A stretch of DNA of 64,000 nucleotides from Azadirachta indica (lineage: Eukaryota > Streptophyta > Magnoliopsida > Sapindales > Meliaceae): NCBI GenBank assembly GCA_022749755.1, contig CM040452.1, positions 7,086,350-7,150,349 of the forward strand, written 5' to 3'. A model generated the notes under the pieces. It worked only from the letters and a program-made list of their open reading frames with translations. It ran no database searches and was not told the DNA's origin. Of the stretch, positions 25,260 to 36,691 are shown piece by piece. How positions within the stretch are numbered: position 1 is the stretch's first letter; each line of letters opens with the position of its first letter. Both the position numbers and the translations under genes were made by a program.

Positions 25260-26314
25260 CTTTTGGTGGTACGATAATAATATAATACAAAGGGGACAAT
25301 GTCGTTTAGCATCTTGAAGCTTCGAGTCAATCTGGACCGTTGGATTTGAACTCACTTACCGTTCCTTTTGTCCTACTACTTATAGAACACTCCAGAACAT
25401 CTTTTTTATTTTGTTGTTAGAAAGTATTTATATCATTTCTAGAAATTAAATTTTGTTCATGATTTTGATTTTTAAATTGTGATTATAATTCTAATATTTG
25501 AATTGTTTTTTAGACCTACCATTTCTTCAAACACTATATAATAATTCTGAATGTTTCAAATAATTTAAACTGTCCTAAAAAAACCACCCAATCTTTATTT
25601 AATTATCAATATTTAAAATAAAATTATAAAACTTACATTACATATTTTCAAAAACTATAACATAACATACTCTCATATTAAAGCCTACTTAATATTAAAC
25701 CACATTTTCTTCGCCAATTGAATAAAAGAGAGAATCATTATTCTTTTTAACTTATCTTTTTCTTTTATTCTCTATCTTCCTCTAATTGAATAGAATATCA
25801 TCATAATGGTAGAGTGAAATCAGTGATATGACAGTTCGTACTTAATATGAAGGATAATCAATTAATAAGAATCTATAAATAAAACAATTAAAAAAAAAGA
25901 GAAAGTATGAAGTAGAAACACTTTTGGGCCACATCCCCACATAGAAATACTTAGTTATAAATGCACTTGATATAGCTTTGCAAAAGGTTCTATTAATGGG
26001 CCTATTTCTATGGGTTGCATCTATCTAAAATGTAACATAATGGGCTTTATTTTCCACTTTGAATCATTGGTTATTGCATAATATTATAACATTGACTTTG
26101 TAATTATGCCCTGCGTTTAAGTTATCAATAATTTATTAGGGATTTTACATTTTTATAAATAATATATTTGATTCGTATAAATTGATACGATAAAATTATA
26201 GTATAATCAAATATCTTGTATGATTTATTTTTTTTTTAGTCTCTTAATATTTTCAATTCATTATATAATGTTCATGAATTTGTACTTTACAACCAGTCAG
26301 AAAAAGATATTGTC

Positions 26315-26358
<44 letters not shown>

Positions 26359-27150
26359 GCAAATCTTGTAGCAATTAACTAACTAATGGATAAAATTTTG
26401 CAATGTGCATGCTATATATGTATGGATCTAAACTCCTCCTTAATTTTAATGGTAATGATATTTGAGCCCCAAATCCTTGGTAATGTTATGAAAATTTTTA
26501 TTAGTTTAAGTAATATTAATGTGTCAATAGCATACATACAAATACTTGAAATTTTTTTGTTAGACGCAATTGTCTTAATTCAATAAAAAGAGATGGACTC
26601 GAAGTAGAACCATACATGTGTATATACATGAAAACAGTAATGTTGGTTTGCAACAAAATGGTATTCTATATTTTACAAGAAATAAGGTTAACTGTAATTG
26701 CATCCTGGAAGAGAATGAGAATTAATTAATACATATGGTGCATATGATGATATTAGATATTAGGGCATACATATAATTCATTTAATAATTAAGCTTAATT
26801 AATTAATTTGTAAGCAAGCAATTGAAAGCTAGCTAGCTAGGAAAAGGAATGAAAAAGAAGTACAAATATCGATACCTAGCTTTAAAAAGTGGTTAAATAA
26901 TGGCCACCGAAATCTTGTTTAGGTGAGTAGAGCAATAAGTATTCTCGCACTATATGTTGGAGGGATCCTCCCATATGAGTGTTTTATAAACTCCCACTAA
27001 AATTCATATTAGTTGTGCAATTATAATGTAATATAAATTAAAAAAAAATGGTTAAATAAAGAATGAATATATTAATTAATAACTATTCTAACCTCGCTAT
27101 AGAGAAATCATGCAATAATTAACAAGGGAATTATATAAACAAGAATATAT
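25260..27150. other. AT-rich intergenic spacer
   Basis: I find no gene between the chaperonin promoter and the WRKY 3' region. It has an (AAT)14 microsatellite at 26316-26357, a short GCTA run near 26830, and otherwise simple AT-rich sequence. Confidence 0.55.
26316..26357. repeat. (AAT)14 microsatellite
   Basis: An uninterrupted AAT run of about 42 bases. Confidence 0.95.
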
Positions 27151-27153
27151 AAT

Positions 27154-27255
27154 ATACATTAATTGGAAGAGATTGATTATTGGATATATATGTATATATC
27201 AATAATTATGAGGAGGAGGAGGAGTTGATTAATCATGTGATTGATCTTCAAGAAT
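27154..27255 (-). pseudogene. Duplicated, decayed copy of the WRKY gene 3' end
   Basis: This 102-base segment matches 27711-27818, which holds the last codons and start of the 3' UTR of the WRKY gene. The copy lacks six bases of the CCT/CCA run. In the frame matching the gene, a Gln codon of the original (SHDQST) is TAA, so the tail is broken. It lies 557 bp downstream in direct orientation. No other part of the gene is present. Confidence 0.8.
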
Positions 27256-27424
27256 ATATAATTGTTGATGTTAAGAAAAATAACAATTCTTTATATTATT
27301 GTGAAAATTATGAATTTCCTATTAAATTTATAAAAAGTCCTCTTCCTTCTACATAGGACACACATATATATACACACAATTTTTCCTTCTACTAAAAATA
27401 CTAGAAATTTTGACAAATTTGGTA

Positions 27425-27705
27425 CATATTTTGCAAAATCTTGACTTACCTTAAGTCGAATTTTCCAAAATGAATTTTCTTTATCTCGGAAGGATTAAAA
27501 CCTTATATCTTGATGCCCTTGTGATGCGTCCGAGTAAAAGCCTTTCCGAACCGACTTGATCACGACTAAAGAGATTGACCAAGCGTGAAACTTTCCTCCC
27601 CTATAGGTCGAGCTCATCTTCTTTGAAACTCTGCCGGAGCAAACTCGTCCTAATCATCCTCAAGAATTGGGCTATAGGCCTTTGATCAATCCATCTTCCC
27701 AAACA
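27425..27705. other. Less AT-rich insert of unknown origin
   Basis: Between the two WRKY 3' copies lies a block whose composition differs from its very AT-rich surroundings (CTCGGAAGG, GTCCGAG, CCGAACCGACTTGATCACG, CTGCCGGAGC). No long open frame spans it on either strand. It could be a fragment of a transposable element or a captured gene piece; I do not recognise it. Confidence 0.4.
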
Positions 27706-27755
27706 ATAGTATACATTAATTGGAAGAGATTGATTATTGGATATATATGCATATA

Positions 27756-28585
27756 TCAATAATTATGAGGAGGAGGTGGAGGAGGAGTTGATTGATCATG
27801 TGATTGATCTCCAAGAATTTGAGTTAACAAGTTAAATCGGTTAGCAGTATTATTACTATTATTGTTTGTTGAAGAAGTAGTAGCAGCAGCAGCAGCAGTG
27901 GAAGAGTCGTGGGTGTGCACCCCATCGTAAACAATCCGCATATCGGTTGGCTCACTGCTGCTCCACTCCACTCTCTTCTTCGCTATGCAGTTTGCCCTTT
28001 GGCACTTGAAATAGCTCCTGCATGTATATCTCACCATATCTAATTACATACACACATTCATACATATACATATACATATACATATATGTCCAATCAAAAC
28101 AAACAATACATTTATACAATAGTACGTAGTACGTACCTACTAATTTATAGAAGACATATATATATAGATATATATAGATGCGAATTAATTAATTAATCAA
28201 TCAATTACCTGAATTTTCCAATGTTTTTGATGAACTTTTGGCCATATTTCTTCCACTCATACCCATCTTCAGGCAGCACAAATCTACGGCCTCTTCTCCC
28301 CATTTCTTGTTCCTCTCTATCAGTTATATTCTCCTCACTTATTTCAATATCCCTAATATAATATACCAACACAAACACACACATAATTTAAAGGATATGC
28401 GTATAAATATATATTCATGTCAATTACATGCATATATATATATATATATATGCATGGAAATTGAAGAGACCACAAATTAATAATTAACTTAATTATCTGG
28501 TAGTAAATTGTTGTTGTATGAGAATGAATACTCACTGTTGTCGATCTGAAGTCTGAGTATATGAATATGAATTATTTTCAGTCAT
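27756..28585 (-). CDS. Small WRKY transcription factor with WKKYGQK core
   Basis: Three exons on the minus strand (28585-28536, 28352-28209, 28017-27756) give 151 aa. One WRKY domain fills about residues 44-101. The core reads WKKYGQK (residues 50-56) rather than WRKYGQK. The zinc ligands are C70-X4-C75-X23-H99-X-H101, the group II/IIc spacing. The last intron splits the Arg codon in GKFR|SYFKCQ, the usual R-type WRKY intron. The tail is Ala-, Asn- and Pro-rich. It is expected to bind W-box DNA in the nucleus, perhaps with altered affinity. A strong leader donor near 28978 (GAG|GTAAGC) and an acceptor near 28634 (TTTCTTTATAG) support a non-coding first exon. An alternative first coding exon is discussed under findings. 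Target and named orthologue uncertain. Confidence 0.85.
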
Positions 28586-28985
28586 TTGATAGTGGGTTTT
28601 TACAGATCCATCCAGATCTACATGATATCAAAAACTATAAAGAAAATCCTTGCATGTATTATTATACTTATACTGTACATGCATCCATAAAAATGTATAT
28701 TATCGCCAGTCGATCTCAAATATTATTTTTTTTTAAAAAAAAAAAGAAACTTATTTACAAGTCCGCATTAATTCAAGCTTCAACATATATATCAGATCTG
28801 ATCATATATAATTAATGAGCTCATGAACTCAAGGAAGAAAAAGTTCCATACATGTTCATAGAGTTTTCTTCTCTGTTGCTGCGTGAAGAAGCTTCACTCA
28901 TGATCTGCTTCTGCTTCTGCTTCCTGCTTGCTTTCAGAAAGTCAAAACCTATTCAACCTTGCAGAAAGAAGTTAGCTTACCTCGA

Positions 28986-30120
28986 AGAAGAGAAAAGGAT
29001 CGGAAGAGAAGAAGCATATACATACACTGCAGGCTAATTACTACTAATAAATATATATATATATATAATATATAATTATTTTTCTTTTCGCGATGCATCA
29101 TTGATGGGGTTTTGGCTACTTCTCCGATCTGTCTATGAAAAACAAACAAGACAATGAAAATGAAAAAATTGCCTTCATAAACAAAACTTTCTTCTTCAAA
29201 TCTTTTCCTCCCATGACTTTACCACAATAATTTTCAGGTCAAGAAACGGTAGCCGGGGTTATATAAATTGAATGAATGATCACTACCCTTTTTACACGTG
29301 TTGCAACTCTGGGTGGTTAACAGAGCGGTCCATGGAAAATGGGAAATGGAAAAAATGCGAAATTAATTTATTTTAATTACTTTTCTGAATATATAAATAT
29401 ATGGATACTAACAAATAGGTCCCTGTATTTTAAAAAACTAACAAATAAGAATATACTTTGCTTATTTATAACAAGCAGGTTTCAGGCAGCCAGTCGGCGA
29501 CCACTTTGTCAAAATTTTTAAAGTATATTTTGTTTATTATTTCATCAAAAAATTGGTGGCCTATATGTTTGTATAAATAATTAAATAATATTTTTAAAAA
29601 TATTTGTTGATATATTACCGAATTTAGAAAATAAAAAAAATTAATTATCCACAAAAATATAATGGTGAAACAAAATAAAAATGAGTGAATCAAGGGAGAG
29701 GATAAATGACGGGTTAAATCCGATAAAGACAGCTGGTTGATGACGTTATCTTAGTGACGTCATTCAATGGATTTTTGTGCCCCTCTGCCCCACCCAGGTT
29801 GTCTCGTTTGGTGATATAATAACGTTTAGACCCTTACATTCTTATGTTTTCTCGACTAGGGATATAGGTTATTCATTTATTTTAAAAAGATCTTTAACTG
29901 TTATTTAAATAACTATAATAGCTTTCATTACAATTGTTTTTATTTATAAAAAATAAAACTTAAGGATCCGAATATTATTATCCATACATATAATAGAATA
30001 GTGTTTTCATGTTATTATGGAAATCTAGACAATTCATATATTGTTATTTCTATTTTTTTTATGATATAAAATTTGAAATATTCCATACAAAGCTTAAAAT
30101 GTAATTTAAATTAACACCTT
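28986..30120. other. WRKY upstream region
   Basis: No gene seen. Besides the motifs listed, 29400-29580 includes phrases such as GGTCCCTGTATTTT and GGTTTCAGGCAGCCAGTC that look like remnants of dispersed repeats; I cannot name the family. Confidence 0.4.
29741..29762. promoter_or_regulatory. as-1-like TGACG pair including TGACGTCA
   Basis: TGACG at 29741 and the palindrome TGACGTCA at 29755-29762, nine bases apart, resemble the as-1/CRE sites bound by TGA-type bZIPs. They sit about 1.15 kb upstream of the WRKY start, with a G-box core CACGTG near 29295 closer in. Position makes a role possible, not shown. Confidence 0.35.
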
Positions 30121-30129
30121 TATAAGTTA

Positions 30130-30790
30130 AAAAAATTTTAAAAATACCTTTAAAAATTCTAATTTATTATAAAATATTAAATTTATCCATATACAACAAT
30201 ACTTATTAAAAAAATAATGAGCAAATCTTTAAAATTTAATAAAATACAATATATTCATAAAAAAAACATACATTAACAAGTAGATAACAACATTATTTCA
30301 ATAATACATTAATAACATAATTGTATTGTAATTATTTATAAGAAATTAAATAAATACAAAATGCACATTTGCAATTATTAGAAATTAAATAAAAATAAAA
30401 CATAAATAAATATTAAATTTATTAATAAAATATAGATTTATAAATTTATTTATTTTACAACATATTTATAATAAATATTTATGATTGTATTGTATTTAAA
30501 TAAAATACATGTATATATATTTAAAATATAAATAAAATAATCAAAATAAAAAATCAATGAAAATTAAATAAATTTATAATATATTAATGAATATTCATAT
30601 TATCAGTGTTCTATAAACAAAAATATTGTTTACTTAATTAGTATATTTTACATAAATATCTTATATTTTATTAAATTTTAGAGATTTATTGATTATTTTT
30701 TAATAACTACTATTGTATATGGGTAACGTTGTCATTTTATAATAAATTATAACTTTTAAAGGTATTTTTAAAACTATTAGAACTTTTAAA
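30130..30790. mobile_element. AT-rich foldback (long terminal inverted repeat) element
   Basis: The left arm (about 30130-30255) is a near-perfect inverted copy of the right arm (about 30662-30788). Shared blocks in opposite orientation include AAAATACCTTTAAAA, AATTTATTATAAAAT, CCATATACAA and CTAAAATTTAATAAAATA. The arms are about 125 bases and the interior is extremely AT-rich with no coding capacity, so this looks like a non-autonomous MITE or foldback element. I did not find a clear target-site duplication. A rearranged relative lies at 31481-31690. Confidence 0.65.
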
Positions 30791-31000
30791 GATATTTTCA
30801 AAACCAATAAAATCTTCTAAGATGGGACACTTAAGATTAATGAAGATTAATTTAGAATTTTGTAATTCTTCTATTGGGTTGCGTATAAAATGCATAATTA
30901 TGGTATGAATAAGAAATTTTATATTATTTTTACGCTTTTTTTCATATTAAAATCCTTTTTCATCTTCTATTATATTTCTTTCTATATAATTAAGGATAGA

Positions 31001-31377
31001 TTATTGAATATTAGAAGATAAACTATTATCCCACCAATAACGGAGAGATTCTGTCAATCCTATTATTAAAAGTTTGGCTACTTGATGGTCAGAATATTTT
31101 ACTACTTTATAAGCAGTTGATGCCATTCTCATCTTTTACAGTATGTTCATAATTTATATTCAGATATGTTATCTATGTTCCACTCATGAATAGCATCTTC
31201 GAAATATTTTTTAGTAAAAAATTTACTACGTTCTTCAAATTGGATATTAGGTTGAGTAGGTTTAGTATAGTAACTTCTAATAGAAATGAGAGCTTTACTA
31301 AATTGGGCTCTACCAATTTTTATAGGGCAATTTTCTATGGTATTACTGGTTTCACTATTAGAGGACTCGTCTATCAT
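31001..31377 (-). mobile_element. Decayed gag/coat-like fragment of a retroelement or endogenous pararetrovirus
   Basis: On the minus strand two overlapping open pieces in different frames, about 31377-31147 and 31132-31001, carry the motif series seen in plant retroelement or caulimovirid-type polyproteins: EWNID followed by a short SEYKL end in the first piece, then A-YK and a Trp pair WWDN in the second. A stop and a frame change separate them and both ends are lost, so it is a dead remnant. It lies between copies of the AT-rich repeat family. Which superfamily it came from cannot be settled from this short piece. Confidence 0.5.
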
Positions 31378-31480
31378 GTTAACATTATTACTATGTCATG
31401 GAAGGTTGGCAAGTCATTAATTAATCTGAGCTCATAAATTTACTTTTGGGAAGGTAATAGGTTGGACTAATTTTTGTGGT

Positions 31481-31690
31481 ATGACAACTTTACCCATATA
31501 CAATAGTAGTTATTAAAAAATAATCAATAAACCTCTAAAATTTGATAAAATGTAATATATTTATGTAAAATATATTAATTAAGTAAACAATATTATTAGT
31601 TATAATAAATTATGAATTTTAAGAGTATTTTCAAAACTATTAGAATTTTTAAAGGTATTTTCAAAACCATTAAGATTTATAAGAATATTA
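31481..31690. repeat. Rearranged copy of the foldback element
   Basis: Bases 31481-31600 are an inverted copy of about 30620-30738, and 31601-31690 are a direct copy of about 30741-30830. The junction therefore joins an inner part of one arm to the terminal part of the other, as would result from deletion or inversion within the element. Confidence 0.7.
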
Positions 31691-31933
31691 TACCAAATTT
31701 TTGGAACGAAAAGGCTTTTACCTTAAAATATAGAATGTAAAAGTTGATATTACTATATTCAATCCCTTAAAATTTCAAATATAAAATATAGGAGCAAATG
31801 ATTTGAGTATACTTCCTATTAACATACTTGTATTCTTATAATTTTTTTTCTTAATATGAAAATTAAAATAAATTTTGAAAGTTCAAAATTCAAAATATAT
31901 AATATAAAAGTTAAAATACGTGACGTAGAATTA

Positions 31934-31935
<2 letters not shown>

Positions 31936-31964
<29 letters not shown>

Positions 31965-31969
31965 TGTAC
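31936..31969. repeat. (TATG)8 microsatellite
   Basis: Tetranucleotide run of about 34 bases. Confidence 0.9.
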
Positions 31970-33877
31970 TTACATCTAACAATATATTGATATATTGTAC
32001 TCAATCCTACCTCTCAAAAAATATACCCTTTTAGTTTTTTGTATTTGAAGTTTTGTTGTTTTACGCATATACACAAATATATAACAATGATACCTTATTA
32101 TTATAATTCTTATATGATTTTCTAAAAATGTAAAAGATATATAATAATGGTGAGTGATTGGATTTTAATTAGTTCAACTAATAAAATTTCTTAAATTTGA
32201 AATTAAATTTTGCTCACACATAATGGGAGAGGTGTTAGGTTTATTTCTTCTTGACAATAATTAATACTATCACTTTGCTAATTTGCATATATTATAACTT
32301 TGATAGTATATTATTCTCAGAGTTGTCTCTTATACAAAAATAGTGGATTTAATTACAATAATATATTTGATATCTTGTTAAATCTATTTTTATTATAATT
32401 TAAAACTTTAAAATATATCGTGTATTTTGAAACTTTAAAAATATTTTATGTTACAATCTTACCTAAATTGATCCATATATATGTGTGCGTGTGTGTGTGT
32501 AAATTCTATGTTAGTAATTAAAAGGTAGCATTCAAATTAAACAATTAATAATTGGAGTTACCTACCTAATTAAATTATTACCATTTTTCTTAATTATAAA
32601 TTAGCTTTTGTTTGAAATTTTTTCTCAAGTGTATTTTTCTAACATCATCATCATCATCATCATCAATATTATTATGATTATTATTATTATCATAAGAGAT
32701 AAATCAATCTCCTTCCCTTCCTTTAAATTTATATAATTGATAATGAGAATTTATCAATATAATTTTCTCAAAAAGGTTCAAAGATAAGTTTGATCAATTT
32801 AAAACTTTACTTAATTAAAAATATTCTAACTTGACTATTTTAAGAGACTAATTTATTTTAATTATTTGAAAGATAGGATTGAATTCTTGCTTGTGATTAT
32901 AGAGAAAAAAATTTCTCAAATTAATTATATCAATACCTTAATTAAGATATGATGAACACAACAAAACACAACCCACTTATCACATATAATTAATTTGAAG
33001 ATCATGAAAGTGTTTCGTACAATATATTTATATAATGAATTTCCTTTGCTATAGTTGATTGAGACTCTTTCCTTAAATGCTTTCCAACTAGGATTTGACC
33101 TAACTCTAAGCTAATGAATGGATTCCATCCCCAATAACATCATTCCTTCCTTTTTTTTTTTTTTTTTTGGTTGAAATTTACTTGATCAATGTATTTATTT
33201 ATAATATCTATATGTACGTTCTAGAAACATAGATGATGATTTCATATTACATATTGTATAAATAATTATGAACAAGCATGCTAAAGGTTGCACTTTTCCG
33301 TTCTTTTCTTTCATCATACGCAGTATTTTAATATTAAAAAAAGTACGGTATGCAGAAATGCTTTTATATATTGATGCCATAAACATATATATCATCAAAA
33401 GGCTTCTTTTTAATTTATTAAACTTTTTAAGTTTAGTGCTTATTTATATTTAATATCAGAATTCTCCAATATTTTTCTTTAAACATAATTTCTAGCATAT
33501 GTATTTTAAGTCCAGGATGAAGTTACAACAAAATTAGATTAGCAATCCCCAAGTTTAAAAAATCAACTTTTTATTCTTTAATGTATAAATACATTTTGAG
33601 AGTTTAATCTCTTTTAACTTGTATTTAAAAAAAAAAATTATGGTGTACATCTTAACTGTGACATAATAGATTTGAATTCAAAGTACTCTTGACTATAAAT
33701 TTTAGAACTTCAACACGGAAAAAATCCTTAAACTAATGATAAATAACATACCATTTTTTTTTGTCTATTGAATACGCACAAGAAAAGAAAGGATACCTGT
33801 TACAAAAACTCTCCTTATGAATCTGGAGAAAGAACCTTAACAAATGATACAAAACAGAACCCTTTATGTAAGTAAAG
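31970..33877. other. AT-rich intergenic spacer
   Basis: No gene seen. Contains short (GT)n near 32490, (CAT)n near 32647-32665, and a T20 run near 33153. The last part probably includes the PBL16-like 3' UTR. Confidence 0.55.
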
Positions 33878-36691
33878 CTAATTACACTGTGAATCTTTTC
33901 TCTTAAACTCAGCTTTTGGTTCCTCATTAATCACTGCTACAATAGTCTTTTGAGTAGGAACTTCATCAGGAACCTGCAATGGCTCCAACGAGTCGACTAT
34001 ATCGCGCATTAGAGGCCTTGCTTTTGGGTTATTGTTCAAGCAATGGTACGCAAGCATAGCAGCTTTGTGAACTCCTTTGATTGGATAATCTCCTTCAAGT
34101 CTAGGATCTACGATGTTCAATAGCTTTTTCTTCTCTTTCAGCAAAGGTACGGCCCAATCGGCAAGGTTTTGTTCTCTGGCCGGTCGAGACTTGTCTAGAG
34201 ATTTTCGTCCTGTGAGGAGTTCAAGAAGCACAACGCCAAAGCTGTATACATCACTTCTAGGAGTTAGATGGCCTGCAGAAATGAAAAGAATTGTAATGCC
34301 AGTGCCATTTTGGAAGCTAATTTTTCAGATGATGAAGAACAGATGGGAATGTTGAATAATTTTAACCTGTCATTATGTACTCAGGTGCTGCATATCCGTA
34401 TGTTCCCATTATCCGAGTTGAAACGTGAGATTTGTCCCCCTCTGGTCCATCTTTTGCGAGGCCAAAGTCTGAAAGTTTTGCATTATAGTCCTGCATATAG
34501 GACACATTAAGCCAATCCACGATGAAATCATCTGCAACTAAATGAGAACATGCATTCAATGCACTTAGTTACGTTGTCTAGCAGAATATTAGACGTCTTG
34601 AAGTCGCGATAGATGACAGGTTTCTCTGCTTCATGGAGAAAGGCAAGTCCTTTTGCAGCACCAAATGCAATCTTCATTCTGATAGACCATGGAAGAGGAA
34701 GCAATACTTCTGCAACAATGAAATGTTAACAAATATTACATTCCAAGAAAACAAAATCATAAACCTGTATGATAAGGAAGGTGTGATAACTACTTTCCAT
34801 CCTTACTTTTTTTCGACTTATAACACAAGAAGAGAAATTTGACATAATCTTCTTAAATTCCTTTTTGGCATCACTTTCAGCTGAAAGCAACATTAAGTTA
34901 AATTTTCTAGCACCTTCATTTCCACTTTCCTTTCCCTAAAAGTGACCCCTATTCTAGACTTCTAGGAATCATTTTAGTAACTTTCCAATTTTCTTTTCTC
35001 GAATGCTTGCAGTGCTACTAGTAAAAACACAACACAAATTGAATCAATGCGTTAATGGGTACTTGTACATTGTAAACAGTCGTTACAGCCAACAGTGATA
35101 ATCCTAAAGCTTTCTTTTGCCAGAATTTTGGTTGCCAAAGCGAAATTTACCAAGAGAGGATTTAGACATTGTTTCCAGTCTTTTCCAAGGGCGATAACTC
35201 CCTCATTTCCCATTACTTCCTTGCCTTGTTCAAGAATTTCTGTATTAGAATAGAAATGGAAGGATATACTTACTTGAGAACAGATTGTTTTCGACGCTGC
35301 CCCGAGACATGTACTCATATATTAGTACTCGATGTTCATCTTCGCAACAGTAACCAATCAATTTAACCAAATTTGGATGAGAAAGCTGCCCCAAAAATAT
35401 GACTTCTGCCTAAAAACACACAATTACTAATGAAATCAATATAAAAGCAATGCTGTATGTAAAAAACTAAAATGAGATAATTTTTCTTCTTGTTTTCCCA
35501 GCAATGAAGGACATAAAAAAGTTACCAGCCATTCTCTGTGGCCTTGATAACTGTTATCTCCATCATGAACCTTAACAGCTACTGGAATTGGCTGAAGTCC
35601 TTCCCTCAAGTCCTCAGAAATAAACCCTTTGTAAACACTGCCGAAACCTCCTCCTCCCAATACACGATCTTGCCTGAAGTTTCCAGTGATTACTCTCAAT
35701 TCATCGTATGTGAATGCAATCAACGGATTTGCGGCCGAATCGCGACGCAGATCCTCTACTTCTTTGGGATTTGATGGCAACTTACTGTCTTCCTTCTTAG
35801 TTTTGACTGACGGACTCTCATCTTTTGGAGACTCTGATTAAAACACATGATCGCATAACAGAACATCATACAAATGAATATCATATCAAATAAGGAACAA
35901 AGAAGAAAATTTCAAGATTCGTGTGACTGCCAGAACAATCAAACTCAGAAAGTCACCAAATCCCAACTTCCGAAACAGTAAATGTTAAAAAAAAAAAAAG
36001 AAAAAAGGGAAATAAATAGTTGGATATGTAAAGTGAAAAGGAGTAAAAAAGACTGATTTTTAAGCAATAAATATATAATTCATTTCTTTTTTCCTTTTTT
36101 CTTTTTTACTAATCACTATAAGAAATATTTATATCACTGTTGAGATAAGAATCAAGGCACTATAGTGACTAGCATCCACTTGCACTAGAAAATGGGTAAA
36201 GAATTTGTAGTGGGAATTGATTGAAAAATGAAAAGGTTATATTTTTCTTCATTGTTCTCTTCCTCTTTCAATTGCAGAAAAAATATGGCATGCCTGGAAT
36301 AAAGAACCCTATAAATGAATCTAATGAAAATAAAAAATTTCATAAAATCTGAGGAATCTAATACAAGAAAAAGGAAAAAGAAAAAAGAATCAGAACTTGA
36401 AATTAGCCTAGAATAACCACAGCATATAACTGAACAAGAATCTGAAAAGCAGAGTGCAGTGGTAACTTGAATTACAGTTTGCATGTAAAGAGTTGATTTA
36501 AATGATAAAAAGGCATAATAATCAAAACCCATTTTCAGAATTAATTGGAAGTTTAATTCTAAATACAGAAAATTATTTAAATCACTGAGAAGAAAGAAAA
36601 AAAAACAAGGCTTTAATGCAAACAAACCTGACTTCGTATTCGATGAAACTGTGTAAACTGAAGGCTCCCATCTACACCAACAATTTCCCAT
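33878..36691 (-). CDS. PBL16: Receptor-like cytoplasmic kinase VII, PBL16-like
   Basis: Six exons on the minus strand (36691-36628, 35833-35526, 35409-35274, 34709-34573, 34490-34367, 34272-33878) give 387 aa. The start [13 protein letters not shown] is chosen because it gives an N-myristoylation Gly2 and palmitoylation Cys4/Cys6; the frame extends seven codons upstream without meaning. The linker [16 protein letters not shown] leads to the kinase: P-loop [20 protein letters not shown] lysine, catalytic loop [11 protein letters not shown], activation segment [15 protein letters not shown], then [18 protein letters not shown]. It should sit at the plasma membrane and relay receptor kinase signals, as PBS1-like kinases do. 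The sequence fits my memory of Arabidopsis At5g56460 (PBL16). Intact. Confidence 0.94.
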
